Assembly (NCBI GenBank): GCA_007693485.1
Contig: REDM01000117.1
Coordinates: 1-58,376, forward strand
Reading direction: 5' to 3'
DNA length: 58,376 bases
Source: Spirochaetaceae bacterium
GTDB taxonomy: Bacteria; Spirochaetota; Spirochaetia; DSM-27196; PWMO01
A program made the position numbers and the translations under genes. Below are positions 15,880-25,784 of this stretch, piece by piece; positions within the stretch are counted from its first letter, which is position 1; each line of letters begins with the position of its first letter. A model generated the notes under the pieces. The model was given only the letters and a program-made list of their open reading frames with translations, had not been told where the DNA came from and did not search any database.

Positions 15880-17076
15880 ATGGTACATCGTCCGATCGAG
15901 ATCTCAACATTTGCTGCTGTTCGGGTTCCCACGCTGCGGTTTGGCTGCGGGGAGTTCAACACCCTGCCGCGCATGCTGTCCGATGCCGGATTCGCCCGGA
16001 TCGGCATCATCACCGGATCCACGTCGTTTCGCGGCTCGTCGGCGTGGGAGCGGTTGCAAGACGGCCTCCAACGTGTCGGAATCACTGCGACTGATCACCG
16101 TATCACCGGAGAGCCGACTCCCGCCGCGGTGGACGAAATAGCCGCTGTATTGCGAGCTGACGATGCGCAGGCGGTGGTCGCGATTGGAGGCGGTAGCGTA
16201 CTCGACGCAGGTAAGGCGTCCGCAGCTGCGGTGTGTACCAAGGGCTCGATTCGAGAATGCCTGGAGGGGGTTGGTACCCGGGCGCCAAACGGGCGCACTC
16301 TACCTCTCTATGCGGTGCCGACCACCGCCGGTACCGGAACCGAAGCGACAAAGAATGCGGTGTTGAGCGAGATCGGACCCGAAGGGTTCAAGAAGTCGCT
16401 TCGTCACGAGAATTACGTTCCCGTTGCCGCCATTATCGATCCGGAGCTCGCCGTGGGCTGCCCGGCGGACGTGACGGCGGCCTCGGGAATGGACGCGCTG
16501 ACACAGCTGCTCGAGGCCTGGGTCTCTACCGGCGCGAGTCCGTTTACCGATGCGTTGACCGAATCGGGGTTTGGGTGGGCAGCGCGTTCACTCGAACGGG
16601 CGGTGCTCCACGGGGATGACCTGCATGCGCGATCAGGGATGGCGTACGCGGCCTACCTTTCCGGCGTTGGCCTGGCGAATGCCGGACTCGGAATCGTACA
16701 CGGTGCCGCGTCTCCCATTGGCGCTCGTATTGCCATTCCTCACGGCGCCTTCTGTGGAACCATGCTTGCGGCCTCGGTTCGGCATACCCTGTTGCGACTC
16801 GAGCCGGCGGATGCCAACGCCGCGGTAGCCCTCGCCAAGTACGCGCGGGCCGGTGAGTTGATCACCGGCCGCAGTTGGGGCAGTGATGCCGACAACCGGG
16901 CGGCCCTGGTCGCCGAGCTTGAGCGCCTGACCGAGGCGCTCGAACTCCCCCGCCTCTCTGCCTTTGGAGTGACCAAGGAAATCTGCCGCGACGTTGCGGC
17001 TGCAACAGCCGGGAAAGCACACCCCGTTCCGTTTTCCGCCGGCGACGTCGAAGCGCTGCTCATCGAGCGGCTGTAG
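15880..17076 (+). CDS. Iron-containing (group III) alcohol dehydrogenase family protein
   Basis: NAD(P)-dependent oxidoreductase acting on an alcohol or aldehyde; 398 residues from the ATG at 15880. The dinucleotide-binding GGGSVLDAGK and the PTTAGTGTEATKNAV segment are typical. Of the four metal ligands known in FucO-type enzymes, Asp (DALTQ), His (GIVHG) and His (IPHG) are present, but the first His of the usual DALTH is Gln here, and the AHP His is Ser. This may mark a subfamily with altered metal use; the substrate is unknown. It starts a two-gene unit with the PfkB-type kinase 18 bp downstream. Confidence 0.88.
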   Translation: MVHRPIEISTFAAVRVPTLRFGCGEFNTLPRMLSDAGFARIGIITGSTSFRGSSAWERLQDGLQRVGITATDHRITGEPTPAAVDEIAAVLRADDAQAVVAIGGGSVLDAGKASAAAVCTKGSIRECLEGVGTRAPNGRTLPLYAVPTTAGTGTEATKNAVLSEIGPEGFKKSLRHENYVPVAAIIDPELAVGCPADVTAASGMDALTQLLEAWVSTGASPFTDALTESGFGWAARSLERAVLHGDDLHARSGMAYAAYLSGVGLANAGLGIVHGAASPIGARIAIPHGAFCGTMLAASVRHTLLRLEPADANAAVALAKYARAGELITGRSWGSDADNRAALVAELERLTEALELPRLSAFGVTKEICRDVAAATAGKAHPVPFSAGDVEALLIERL

Positions 17077-17094
17077 TTCGCAATAGGAGACACC

Positions 17095-18066
17095 ATGATA
17101 CTCGTCGTTGGCCAGAACAGCGTCTGGCAGAAGACCTACCAGTTTGAAGAAATCGTCCGGGGTGCGGTGAACAGGGTGTCGCACCACTTTGAGTCGGCCG
17201 CAGGAAAAGGGTCAAACGTCTGTCGGGCGCTCGCGGTCTACCGGATCCCAAGCGAACTGCACGCGTATGTGGGCGGCGCAAACGGAACCAAGTTTGCCGA
17301 CAGCTGTCATGCGGATGGACTCGCCACGCGGTTCACCACCATCGCCGGGGAAACGCGCAACTGCGTTACCCTTCTTGAGGCCGACGGCACCATGACGGAG
17401 CTGGTTGAGGCTGCGCCCCAGATATCGGACGAAGAGCGTGAGCATGCTCATCGGGCGGTACGTGAGCGGATCCGGGCCGCATCGATGCTCGCAATCGGCG
17501 GGACCGCGATGACCGGCGAAAGCGACGATTGCTACCTTGACTTCGTTCACTGGGCGAGGGAGCAGCACGTCCCGGTCATTCTCGACTCCTACCGAAGCCA
17601 CGGAAAACGCGCGCTCGACGCCCATCCTCAGATTCTGAAAATCAATCGCGATGAACTCGCTGAGTTGTCGGGGCTCTCCGTCGACACCGAGGACGACCGA
17701 GTTGCCGCCTACCGGCTTCTGGCCGACCGCTACGATCTTCGCTGGATTGTGATCACCCACGGGAAGGCAGGTGCCGAAGGCTACAACGGCCACGCGGTGG
17801 TGGCAGTCACTCCACCGACGGTCACGGCGGTGAACCCCATCGGCAGCGGGGATTCGGTCACCGCCGGGGTGATTGCTGCGCTGGTTGCGACCGGCCGCCG
17901 ATTCGATGAGTGTTGGCCGGACGAGAACGTCTTGAGGGCCGCGGTACTGGAAGGAGTCGCGTGCGGGACGGCCAACTGCATGAATCGAAAACCTGGACAC
18001 ATCGAGCCGGCTGACCTCGAGTGGGTCCGCACCGAGTGTACGGTTTCGCACCGTACACTGCAATGA
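17095..18066 (+). CDS. PfkB-family sugar kinase, 1-phosphofructokinase-like
   Basis: 323 residues of the ribokinase fold. AAGKGSNVCRAL near the N-terminus matches the substrate-binding AGKGxNVAR pattern of 1-phosphofructokinase/tagatose-6-phosphate kinases, and NPIGSGDSVTAG near residue 245 is the PfkB signature with its catalytic Asp. Likely phosphorylates a sugar phosphate such as fructose 1-phosphate or tagatose 6-phosphate; the exact substrate is not decided by sequence. An AATAGGAGA Shine-Dalgarno lies before the ATG. It ends 15 bp from the convergent PPi-PFK gene. Confidence 0.82.
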   Translation: MILVVGQNSVWQKTYQFEEIVRGAVNRVSHHFESAAGKGSNVCRALAVYRIPSELHAYVGGANGTKFADSCHADGLATRFTTIAGETRNCVTLLEADGTMTELVEAAPQISDEEREHAHRAVRERIRAASMLAIGGTAMTGESDDCYLDFVHWAREQHVPVILDSYRSHGKRALDAHPQILKINRDELAELSGLSVDTEDDRVAAYRLLADRYDLRWIVITHGKAGAEGYNGHAVVAVTPPTVTAVNPIGSGDSVTAGVIAALVATGRRFDECWPDENVLRAAVLEGVACGTANCMNRKPGHIEPADLEWVRTECTVSHRTLQ

Positions 18067-18081
18067 TGTGCGGTGTGGGAC

Positions 18082-19737
18082 CTACCCCTGCTGTTCGAGC
18101 TTCAGGGTGATGGTCGGTTGATTGCACACCTCGTCGGGTCCAAAGTACTGAATCGCCCCCGGAAAGCTGAACGAGGTTTTCACCGCCCATGTTTTACGCT
18201 CCGCGGCAAACGCCTTGAAGGGTGGGGCGTCGAGTTCCACCAGCGCCTTACGGATCACCGGTTTCTTCTTGCCGTGACGCTGCTCGAGATTCATCATCAT
18301 GGTGATGGGGATCCCGCCTGCGGTCCAGCGCTCCGCCGGGCGAGCGAGGTTGCGTACGCTTGCGAGGTACCCGGTGACACCGTTGGCAATCAGCACAAAC
18401 GCGGTGTAACCAAGCGCGTAACAGTAGTCTGAGTCAAAGTTTGAGGGGAAGGCGCAGCGACCTTCGTAGCCGAAGAAGTGGTTCAGGGCGCTGAATTTTC
18501 CCTTGAACGTCCCGCGTTTCTTCATCTCTTCAAGCTTCTCGGCTACCATCTCGGTCAGCAGCTTCTCGGTTTCGATGCGCGATACCTGAACGTTGCCGTG
18601 CGGGTCGCGATCCATAAGCAGCTGTGCCTGGATGCCCTTGGGCAGGGAGTCGAACACGCGTACGGAGTCGGTGGAGAGCTTGCCGCTCATGAACTCGATC
18701 TGATGTTCGGCATCCTTCAGGCCGGCAAACTCATCCGCCGCGGCTGCGAGGACGTCGTTGATTTCAGCGATAAGCGTTCCCATCTCGGGGATGAACTCGA
18801 TGAGTCCTTCGGGGACCAGGGCAACGCCAAAGTTTTCACCGTTCTCCGCCCGCTTCGCGACCACCGCGCAGATCTCCGTGACGATCGAGTCGAGAGTCTG
18901 CTTGCGCTCCGCGACCTCTTCGGACACAAGGCAGATGTTTGGTCGGGTCTGCAGCGCGCATTCGAGGGCGATGTGCGACGCGGACCGTCCCATGAGCTTG
19001 ATGAAGTGCCAGTACTTCTTGGCGGAGTTTGCGTCGCGCGCGATGTTGCCGATCAGTTCGGCGTAGGTCTTGGTGGCGGTATCAAAGCCAAACGAGGTTT
19101 CGATGTAGGCGTTCTTCAGGTCGCCGTCGATGGTTTTGGGTACCCCGATGACCTGGGTCTTCATGCCGCGAGCAAGAAAGTACTCGGCAAGAACCGCGGC
19201 GTTGGTGTTTGAGTCGTCGCCTCCAATCACCACAATGGCATCGATACCTCGTGTTTTGCATGTCTGGGCGACCGCTTCAAACTGCTCGTCGGTCTCGATT
19301 TTGGTGCGGCCCGAGCCAATCACGTCGAATCCGCCGGTGTTGCGGAACTCAGCGAGGTAGTCAGCGGTGATCTCTCGCACGGAGTCATCGGTGATTCCCG
19401 ATGGGCCGCCGAGGAACCCCAGAAGCGTAGAGTCTTGATTTGCCGCCTTCAGCCCGTCGAACAGACCGGCGATGACGTTGTGTCCACCGGGAGCCTGTCC
19501 GCCGGAGAGCACGACACCAACCGTTCGGCGGGTGCCTACGTTTGGATTGCTCCCCTCGATGAACTCCGCGATCGGTTTCCCGTAGGTGTGGGGAAAGAGT
19601 TCGCGGATTCCCGCCTGGTCGGACTCAGACTCAGTAGCCTCCCCGAGTCGGGCGACAACGTGTTCGATCGGCTGCTTCAGCACCGGCGGAAGCTTGGGTA
19701 TGTAGGCGTATCGCGCCACCTGGAGGGGTGATTGCAT
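18082..19737 (-). CDS. pfp: Pyrophosphate--fructose 6-phosphate 1-phosphotransferase
   Basis: Reversible PPi-driven phosphofructokinase of glycolysis. 551 residues, the long form seen in Borrelia and in plant beta subunits. GGDDS (near residue 172) carries the Asp that blocks ATP use where ATP enzymes have Gly, and PKTIDGD carries the PPi-type Lys where ATP enzymes have Gly. [13 protein letters not shown] contributes to fructose 6-phosphate binding. The promoter TTGAAA-17-TATGGT overlaps the galK stop codon, and a GGAG Shine-Dalgarno precedes the ATG. Confidence 0.95.
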   Translation of the reverse strand: MQSPLQVARYAYIPKLPPVLKQPIEHVVARLGEATESESDQAGIRELFPHTYGKPIAEFIEGSNPNVGTRRTVGVVLSGGQAPGGHNVIAGLFDGLKAANQDSTLLGFLGGPSGITDDSVREITADYLAEFRNTGGFDVIGSGRTKIETDEQFEAVAQTCKTRGIDAIVVIGGDDSNTNAAVLAEYFLARGMKTQVIGVPKTIDGDLKNAYIETSFGFDTATKTYAELIGNIARDANSAKKYWHFIKLMGRSASHIALECALQTRPNICLVSEEVAERKQTLDSIVTEICAVVAKRAENGENFGVALVPEGLIEFIPEMGTLIAEINDVLAAAADEFAGLKDAEHQIEFMSGKLSTDSVRVFDSLPKGIQAQLLMDRDPHGNVQVSRIETEKLLTEMVAEKLEEMKKRGTFKGKFSALNHFFGYEGRCAFPSNFDSDYCYALGYTAFVLIANGVTGYLASVRNLARPAERWTAGGIPITMMMNLEQRHGKKKPVIRKALVELDAPPFKAFAAERKTWAVKTSFSFPGAIQYFGPDEVCNQPTITLKLEQQG

Positions 19738-19775
19738 GGGTTGCTCCTTGAATCTCAGTGAATCTATTCCATTCC

Positions 19776-19804
19776 ACCATAGCCGGTTGAGTGTAAAGTT
19801 TCAA
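19776..19804 (-). promoter_or_regulatory. pfp promoter
   Basis: Minus strand: TTGAAA (19804-19799), 17-nt spacer, TATGGT (19781-19776). The -35 box lies on the galK stop codon. Predicted leader about 32 nt with a GGAG site. Confidence 0.65.
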
Positions 19805-21102
19805 GAATCGGTGAGCGGGAACTCCGGCACACGGCCAACGACGACCGGCCCCATCGGGCGTATGAACAGCTCCGTCACTGCACCGGCACCCATGACGCGC
19901 TCCATTTCGCTGCGATAGGCGTCGAGCTGCTCGCGCGGTACGTAGGCCTGCATTGTTCCGGCAAACCCGCCCCCGTGAACCCTGCTCGCCCGCGCCGGCA
20001 GCCTGTCGCTCAGGGCGAGGCCCAGCGCCAGTTCCTGCCGAGGGCCGTGGGATGCGGCCGCGCAGTTCTGCAGCAGGCGCCACGACGAATCGCCGGACTC
20101 AGAAACCAGCTCCAGAAAGCGATCGATTCGACCGCTACGCAGCGCCTCGGTCTGCGCAATGACCCGCCGGTTCTCGTCATGAAAGTGGAAGGCACGCAGA
20201 ATCGCCCGCTCGGAGAGCGATTCGCGCAGCTTGGGTATCGTGGCAAGAAGCTGTTCGGCGGACACCTCCCGCATTGTGATCGCCCCGAGGGCACGGGCAA
20301 CGGCGGTCATCTCGGCGGGGACGGCTGCGTATTCGTCGGTCAGATCGTCGTGGCTCGCCCCGCTCTCTACCACCACCAGCGCAAGACCGTTATCCGCCGG
20401 CGAAAAGTCCAGCGCCGTGACGACCGGTGCCGACGAATCCGCAAAGTCGATGGCGACCGCGCCTCCGTGGGCACAGGCGATCTGATCCATCAGCCCGCAG
20501 GGCTTGCCGAAGTAGTGGTTTTCGGCCCTCTGGCAGAGGATCGCCGTGGTGACCGGGTCGGGCTGATCCCGGTTCGCGGCGGCGCAGAATGCCGCGGTCA
20601 GAAAGACCTCAACGGCTGCCGACGAGCTCAGTCCCGAGCCGGCGGCAACGGTGCTGTGCATGCAGCAGTCAAATCCAACCGGCTCAATCCCCATTGCGGC
20701 GAGACCGGCCGCAACGCCTCGCACAAGCGACTCGAAACGGCCCCGTTCCTCATCACGGGGTGCACGTTCGCTCACATCGACGGTAAACCGCTGCGGATAC
20801 CCGTGCGAGTACACCGTCACTACGCGGTCCGCGCGCTGCTCAACGATACCCAGTACATCGAGCTGTACCGACGCTGCGATCACGAGGCCATTGTTGTGAT
20901 CGGTGTGGTTCCCCGCGATTTCCGTGCGCCCCGGAGCCGAGACAAACTGGGCGCTTTCCGTTGGGAATCGTCCGAAGTGGTTGCTGAACTGGGTACAGAG
21001 ATTGGTGAGGCGACGGTTCGCTGCAGCCGCCGGCACATCCGGGTAGAGCAGGCCGATGCGCTGTTCGAGGGAGAGAGACGCGAAGTCGGATTGCGAAATC
21101 AT
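19801..21102 (-). CDS. galK: Galactokinase
   Basis: Phosphorylates galactose to galactose 1-phosphate, first committed step of the Leloir pathway. 433 residues from the ATG at 21102. The galactokinase signature GRTEIAGNHTDHN is at 58-70, the GHMP ATP loop GSGLSSSAA near 155-163, and motif 3 GGFAGTMQAYV near the C-terminus. An upstream in-frame start exists, but a promoter sits 7 nt before 21102. Divergent from manA. No galT or galE in the window. Confidence 0.95.
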   Translation of the reverse strand: MISQSDFASLSLEQRIGLLYPDVPAAAANRRLTNLCTQFSNHFGRFPTESAQFVSAPGRTEIAGNHTDHNNGLVIAASVQLDVLGIVEQRADRVVTVYSHGYPQRFTVDVSERAPRDEERGRFESLVRGVAAGLAAMGIEPVGFDCCMHSTVAAGSGLSSSAAVEVFLTAAFCAAANRDQPDPVTTAILCQRAENHYFGKPCGLMDQIACAHGGAVAIDFADSSAPVVTALDFSPADNGLALVVVESGASHDDLTDEYAAVPAEMTAVARALGAITMREVSAEQLLATIPKLRESLSERAILRAFHFHDENRRVIAQTEALRSGRIDRFLELVSESGDSSWRLLQNCAAASHGPRQELALGLALSDRLPARASRVHGGGFAGTMQAYVPREQLDAYRSEMERVMGAGAVTELFIRPMGPVVVGRVPEFPLTDS

Positions 21103-21109
21103 CGCGCGC

Positions 21110-21138
21110 AGTATACGCAGGGGACATGGACTTGACCA
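21110..21138 (-). promoter_or_regulatory. galK promoter, leaderless
   Basis: Minus strand: TGGTCA (21138-21133), 17-nt spacer, TATACT (21115-21110), ending 7 nt before the ATG at 21102. Confidence 0.65.
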
Positions 21139-21145
21139 GATGGCA

Positions 21146-21174
21146 TTGACCAGCGAAGAGGCAACGACTACCAT
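21146..21174 (+). promoter_or_regulatory. manA promoter, leaderless
   Basis: TTGACC (21146-21151), 17-nt spacer, TACCAT (21169-21174), ending 6 nt before the ATG at 21181. Back to back with the galK promoter; the whole divergent intergenic region is only 78 bp. Confidence 0.65.
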
Positions 21175-21180
21175 GCCGCC

Positions 21181-22479
21181 ATGGGTTTATTTCCCCTTAT
21201 CAACACCATTCAGCACTACCCGTGGGGATCGACTACCGGGATCCCGTCGCTGCTTGGTATCGAGAACAGCGCCGGAGCTCCGATGGCCGAACTCTGGATG
21301 GGAACGCATCCCGGCGGGCCGTCGCGCGTTGTGCTCGGGGCAACGACGATTTCCCTCCGCGACTTTCTCCAAAGCGATCCGACGACCCATCTGGGACCGG
21401 GGATTGCCGAGCGGTTTGGCGCGGAGCTTCCATTCCTGTTCAAAGTGCTCGCCGCGGAGCGAGCTCTCTCCATTCAGGTGCACCCCAGCCGCGAACAGGC
21501 GCAAGCCGGTTTTGCGCGGGAGGAAACGCTTGGGATCGCGGTAGATGATCCCGAGCGCAACTACAAGGATCGTAATCACAAGCCGGAGGTGCTTTGTGCT
21601 TTGACGCGGTTTGAAGGCCTCGCGGGCTTTCGCGATCCGGCAGCGATTCGCGCTGACTTTGACGAGCCGGAGTTTTCGGTTGATGCGGCCGAGCCTCTGC
21701 GCGACGCCCTTGTGCGCGACGAACAACCCGCTGCGGTATGCCGGACGTTTCTGCACGCAATGCTCTCACAGAAGCCGCGGCAGACCGGAGAGCTGGTATC
21801 GTGCGCGCTCGCGCTCGCTTCTCGCCGGCTCGACGGAAGGCCGGTGGAGAACGAATCGATCAACGCGCCGGATTCCATGGCGCGGTTTCGATGGATTCAG
21901 CGCCTCACCGTGCAGTTTCCCGGCGATATCGGCGTGCTCTCGCCGCTCTATCTCAATCATTTCGCGCTCTCGCCCGGGCAAGCGGTCTATCTCGCAGCGG
22001 GAACCCTGCACGCCTATCTGCACGGAGTTGGGGTTGAACTCATGGCCGCCTCGGATAACGTGCTCCGGGGTGGTCTCACCGGAAAGCATATCGATCGCGA
22101 TGAGCTGCTGCGCGTGGTGGACTGCGGCATCACCACGCCAACTATTATTGATGGCTGTGCCCAGCAGCCTCTTCGGTCTCGAACCAATACGCCGGTAGGT
22201 TTTTCGGTTTCGTACACTACTCCTGCGGCGGAGTTCCGCCTGGAGCGAATCGTCCTCGAGGGCGACGATCCGGTACAGGTCGTTCGGGAGCCAACCGCAC
22301 AAATCGCCCTGTGCGTTGGTGGTCGAACCCGCTTTCTTGGCAATGGAGAGGCGCACACGATCAGCCGCGGCGATGCGCTGTTTATCTCGGGAACGCACAC
22401 CGAGTACTCGCTGAGCGGTCCCGGAGAGCTGTTTCTTGCATCGGTACCGCTTGAGGTGTTGGATGGATGCCCCGATTAA
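21181..22479 (+). CDS. manA: Mannose-6-phosphate isomerase, class I
   Basis: Zinc enzyme interconverting mannose 6-phosphate and fructose 6-phosphate. 432 residues; NTIQHYPWGS at the N-terminus, the zinc-binding QVHPS motif (His101) near 99-103, Glu in KPEVLCAL, and the active-site HAYLHGVGVELMAASDNVLRGGL region in the cupin core. A C-terminal second cupin lobe is present, as in type I enzymes. It overlaps the next gene by 13 bp. Confidence 0.95.
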   Translation: MGLFPLINTIQHYPWGSTTGIPSLLGIENSAGAPMAELWMGTHPGGPSRVVLGATTISLRDFLQSDPTTHLGPGIAERFGAELPFLFKVLAAERALSIQVHPSREQAQAGFAREETLGIAVDDPERNYKDRNHKPEVLCALTRFEGLAGFRDPAAIRADFDEPEFSVDAAEPLRDALVRDEQPAAVCRTFLHAMLSQKPRQTGELVSCALALASRRLDGRPVENESINAPDSMARFRWIQRLTVQFPGDIGVLSPLYLNHFALSPGQAVYLAAGTLHAYLHGVGVELMAASDNVLRGGLTGKHIDRDELLRVVDCGITTPTIIDGCAQQPLRSRTNTPVGFSVSYTTPAAEFRLERIVLEGDDPVQVVREPTAQIALCVGGRTRFLGNGEAHTISRGDALFISGTHTEYSLSGPGELFLASVPLEVLDGCPD

Positions 22480-22949
22480 CCGTCTGGGTTGACGCCGATT
22501 CGTGTCCGACACGGGTTCGCGAGATCATCTGTGCAGCCTCCACGCGGTGTGGGGTTGATGCGGTGTTCGTGGCAAATCGGAAGATCCCGCTGCCTCCATC
22601 ACCGCGGGTGTCCACCGTCGTGGTCGCAGAAGAAGACCAGAGCGCGGACGCCTACCTGATCGAGCACGCTCAGTCCGGTGATCTGACCGTTACCCGCGAT
22701 ATACCGCTCGCCGCGCAGCTGGTGGATGCAGGGCTCACAGTCCTGAACGACCGGGGCGACGTCTTCACCGAAGCCAACGTGCGGGAACGACTCTCCATCC
22801 GCGACCACATGTATGAGCTTCGCACCAGCGGCATTCTGGTGAGTGAACAGTCGCGCTACGGTAAACGGGAGATCTTCCGGTTTGCAAACGCCTTCGACCG
22901 GGAGCTGACCCGTGCCTTGAATCAGAAGTCAACGGATAGTACTCTATAA
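22467..22949 (+). CDS. YaiI/YqxD family (DUF188) protein
   Basis: 160-residue protein of the conserved YaiI/YqxD family, which has a PIN-like fold. VWVDADSCPTRVREII at the N-terminus, then TRDIPLAAQLVDAG and LNDRG, carry the conserved Asp residues of the family. Function is not established. Translationally coupled to manA through the 13-bp overlap; the flavodiiron gene follows after 3 bp. Confidence 0.9.
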   Translation: MPRLTVWVDADSCPTRVREIICAASTRCGVDAVFVANRKIPLPPSPRVSTVVVAEEDQSADAYLIEHAQSGDLTVTRDIPLAAQLVDAGLTVLNDRGDVFTEANVRERLSIRDHMYELRTSGILVSEQSRYGKREIFRFANAFDRELTRALNQKSTDSTL

Positions 22950-22952
22950 ATA

Positions 22953-24191
22953 ATGAAAGCTACACTGGTGACCGACGGCGTCTATCGGCTCTCGGCAAAC
23001 GTCGACAACATTCTGTTTGAAGGTATGTGGCCGGTTCCCAACGGCGTGGCCATGAACTCCTACATCGTGAAGGGCGAAAAGTGCGCCATCATCGACGGCG
23101 TCTGCGCGTGGGACGGGGTGCCCGAAACCCTCCTTGCGCAGCTTGATGAGCTCGACATCGACGTCAATGACATCGACTACGTGATCATCAACCACATGGA
23201 GCCCGATCACTCAGGTTGGCTCGATGCCTTTGCGAAGGTTCGAAAAGACTTCACCATTTACACCAGCGAACGGGCGAAGCCGCTGCTGGAAGCGTTTTAC
23301 CGCATCACCGACAACATCCAGCTGGTCAAGTCGGGTGATACCCTTGACCTCGGGAACGGGCGGGTGCTCGCGTTTGAAGAAATCCCCAATGTGCACTGGC
23401 CCGAGACCATGGCAACCTACGACACCAAGTCAAAGACCCTCTTTCCGTGTGACGCGTTTGGCTCGTTCGGCAGTGTGGCCGATGACGCGCCGTACGATGA
23501 TACCCTCCAGGAAGAGCACATTGAGTTTTTCGAGCGCGAGATGGAGCGCTACTATGCCAATATCGTTACGGCCTTCTCGCAGGCAACGCAGAAGGCTATC
23601 GAGAAAACAAAGGCGCTCGACGTCAAGATTATCGCTCCGGGGCACGGCATCGTCTGGCGCCGTCACCCCGATCGGGTCATCCGCAGTTACACCCGCCTTG
23701 CCTCGTATGCAAAAGGCCCGGCGCGCGCCGAGGTTGCCGTGATTTGGGGCAGCATGTACGGCATGACCGAGATGGGTGTTGAACCGGTGATTGACGCCAT
23801 TGAGTCACAGGGCGTCAAGACGCGCGTGCACCGGATTCCCGAGAGCGGCATCAGCTACGTGCTCGATTCGGTGCTCCAGTGCTCCGGCGTTGCCATCGGG
23901 ATGCCCACCTATGAATACAAGATGTTTCCTCCGATGGCGGCCGTCCTCGATGAGATCGGCAAGAAGAAGATCATGAACCGAAAGGCATTTCGGTTTGGTT
24001 CGTTCGGCTGGTCCGGTGGCGCGCAGAAGGAACTGACCGAGCTCGACGAACGCCTCAAGATGAAGTGGGACTACCTCGAGCCGGTTGAGTTCAAGGGGCG
24101 CCCCACGGACGAAGACATCGCCCTCCTGCGAAAGCGGGGAGTAGAACTCGCGAAAGCGGTAAAAATCTGGGCGCTCGGCGACGTCTCCTGA
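22953..24191 (+). CDS. Flavodiiron protein (A-type flavoprotein, FprA family)
   Basis: Reduces O2 to water (or NO to N2O) in anaerobes, protecting oxygen-sensitive enzymes. 412 residues: an N-terminal metallo-beta-lactamase-like domain with the di-iron motif HMEPDHSGW (His81, Glu83, Asp85) and a later PGHGIVW, then a C-terminal flavodoxin domain from about residue 265 (WGSMYGMTE, FMN phosphate loop). No rubredoxin domain is fused, so an external donor is needed; the flavodoxin at 54.2 kb is one candidate. It begins 3 bp after the YaiI-family gene and has no obvious Shine-Dalgarno. Confidence 0.94.
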   Translation: MKATLVTDGVYRLSANVDNILFEGMWPVPNGVAMNSYIVKGEKCAIIDGVCAWDGVPETLLAQLDELDIDVNDIDYVIINHMEPDHSGWLDAFAKVRKDFTIYTSERAKPLLEAFYRITDNIQLVKSGDTLDLGNGRVLAFEEIPNVHWPETMATYDTKSKTLFPCDAFGSFGSVADDAPYDDTLQEEHIEFFEREMERYYANIVTAFSQATQKAIEKTKALDVKIIAPGHGIVWRRHPDRVIRSYTRLASYAKGPARAEVAVIWGSMYGMTEMGVEPVIDAIESQGVKTRVHRIPESGISYVLDSVLQCSGVAIGMPTYEYKMFPPMAAVLDEIGKKKIMNRKAFRFGSFGWSGGAQKELTELDERLKMKWDYLEPVEFKGRPTDEDIALLRKRGVELAKAVKIWALGDVS

Positions 24192-24193
24192 CC

Positions 24194-24235
24194 GGCTGAA
24201 ATCGCCACCTGTCTGATCGCGCTGCCGATTCAGCC
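24194..24235. terminator. Possible bidirectional hairpin between convergent genes
   Basis: GGCTGAAATCG (24194-24204) pairs with CGATTCAGCC (24226-24235) with one bulged A, enclosing a 21-nt loop. It lies between the stops of the flavodiiron gene and asnS. No T-run follows on either side, so termination by this hairpin alone is uncertain. Confidence 0.4.
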
Positions 24236-24239
24236 CTGG

Positions 24240-25643
24240 TCAGAACTCGGCGCTCTTCACGGCGCGGGGAAACGGGATGACGTCGCGGATGTTCTGCATG
24301 CCGGTAGCGTACTGAATCAGCCGCTCGAAGCCGAGACCAAAGCCCGAGTGGGGGACGCTCCCGTATCGGCGTAGATCGAGATACCACCAGTAGTCTTCCC
24401 GGTGTAACCCGCTTTCGTCGATCCGTCGTTCCAGCGTCGCCAGGTCGGCTTCGCGCTCGCTTCCGCCGATGATCTCACCCAGACGCGGAACGAGTACGTC
24501 CATTCCCCGTACGGTTTTTCCGTCGTCGTTCAACTTCATGTAAAACGCCTTGATCTCTTTCGGGTAGCCGGTGACGATCACCGGGCCGCCGTAGACTTCT
24601 TCGGTGAGAAACTTTTCGTGCTCCGACTGGAGATCGGATCCCCACGACACGGGAAACTCAAAGGTCCTGCCCGAGCTGGTCAGAGCCTCGACCGCCTCGG
24701 TGTAGGTGATGCGGCGGAACGGGGACTCCACAACCTTTTGCAGCGTCTCGATCAGGCCCGTCTGAATGCGGGTGTCAAAGAAGGCCATATCCTCGGCGCA
24801 GCCCGACAGAAGATCCCGCAACACGAACTTCAGAAAATCCTCCGCCAGATCCATGTTCCCGTCGATGTCGCAGAACGCCACCTCGGGTTCGATCATCCAG
24901 AACTCGGCAAGGTGGCGCGTGGTGTTGGAGTTCTCCGCCCGGAAGGTTGGCCCGAAGGTGTAGACTCGCTCCAGCGCACAGGCGTAGATTTCGGCGTTCA
25001 GTTGCCCGCTCACGGTCAGAAAGGCGGGCTTGCCGAAGAAGTCGCGACGGAAGTCCACCGAGCCGTCTTCGGCGATCGGTGGGTTGTCGGCCGGAAGGGT
25101 GGTGACTCGAAACAGCTCTCCAGCTCCCTCGGCGTCGCTGGCGGTAATGATGGGGGTGTGGACGTAGAAAAAGTCCCGCTCCTGGAAGAATCGGTGAATG
25201 GCGAAGCTGAGACGGTTTCGCACGCGGGCCACTGCGCCAAAGGTGTTGGTTCGTGGTCGGAGGTGGGCGATCTCGCGCAGGTACTCAAACGAGTGTCGCT
25301 TTTTCTGCAGAGGGTAGCTGTCTGCGGGCGCCTCGCCGATCACCTCAACCGCGGTTCCGTGGATTTCCACGTTCTGGCCCTTTGCCGGTGACGGTTCCAG
25401 AGTTCCGGTCACCCAAACGCTGGCACCGGTCTGAACGCGCGCAAGCTCGGCTGCAATGGCATCCTCGGGGTTTTCGAATACAACCTGGATGTTCGACAGG
25501 CTGGACCCGTCGTTTACTTCAAAGAAACAAAGGTGCTTTGCATCGCGCTTCGTGCGGACCCATCCCTGGGCCGTCACAAGCTGGGCCGTGGGCTGCTGCG
25601 TAGCGAGCAGGTCGCGAATGCGTATAGATTGTGCCGGGTTCAT
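24240..25643 (-). CDS. asnS: Asparaginyl-tRNA synthetase
   Basis: Charges tRNA-Asn. 467 residues from the ATG at 25643; the frame is open upstream, but the OB-fold anticodon domain begins just after this start ([24 protein letters not shown]). Class II motifs are visible: motif 2 in [22 protein letters not shown] and motif 3 [15 protein letters not shown] near the C-terminus, with IRDVIPFPR. The THLAEF-type residues and the typical length favour Asn over Asp specificity. Confidence 0.95.
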   Translation of the reverse strand: MNPAQSIRIRDLLATQQPTAQLVTAQGWVRTKRDAKHLCFFEVNDGSSLSNIQVVFENPEDAIAAELARVQTGASVWVTGTLEPSPAKGQNVEIHGTAVEVIGEAPADSYPLQKKRHSFEYLREIAHLRPRTNTFGAVARVRNRLSFAIHRFFQERDFFYVHTPIITASDAEGAGELFRVTTLPADNPPIAEDGSVDFRRDFFGKPAFLTVSGQLNAEIYACALERVYTFGPTFRAENSNTTRHLAEFWMIEPEVAFCDIDGNMDLAEDFLKFVLRDLLSGCAEDMAFFDTRIQTGLIETLQKVVESPFRRITYTEAVEALTSSGRTFEFPVSWGSDLQSEHEKFLTEEVYGGPVIVTGYPKEIKAFYMKLNDDGKTVRGMDVLVPRLGEIIGGSEREADLATLERRIDESGLHREDYWWYLDLRRYGSVPHSGFGLGFERLIQYATGMQNIRDVIPFPRAVKSAEF

Positions 25644-25748
25644 GGCGGTTATGCTCCCAAAACGGTGTATGGTTTGCGAATTCGTATCCGCATAGTCTGC
25701 ACGGAATCGGCGGGAATCGCAAGAGATACTTCCCTTCATGATGGCCGG

Positions 25749-25778
25749 TTGGCAACACCGCCGATCGATGGGTAGTAT
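25749..25778 (+). promoter_or_regulatory. Leaderless promoter of the ArsC-like gene
   Basis: TTGGCA (25749-25754), 18-nt spacer, TAGTAT (25773-25778), ending 6 nt before the ATG at 25785. Confidence 0.6.
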
Positions 25779-25784
25779 AGGTCC

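Noticed and set aside
19975-21135. 386-codon plus-strand frame opposite galK
   Set aside because: Composition artefact; galK on the other strand has all galactokinase signatures and a promoter.
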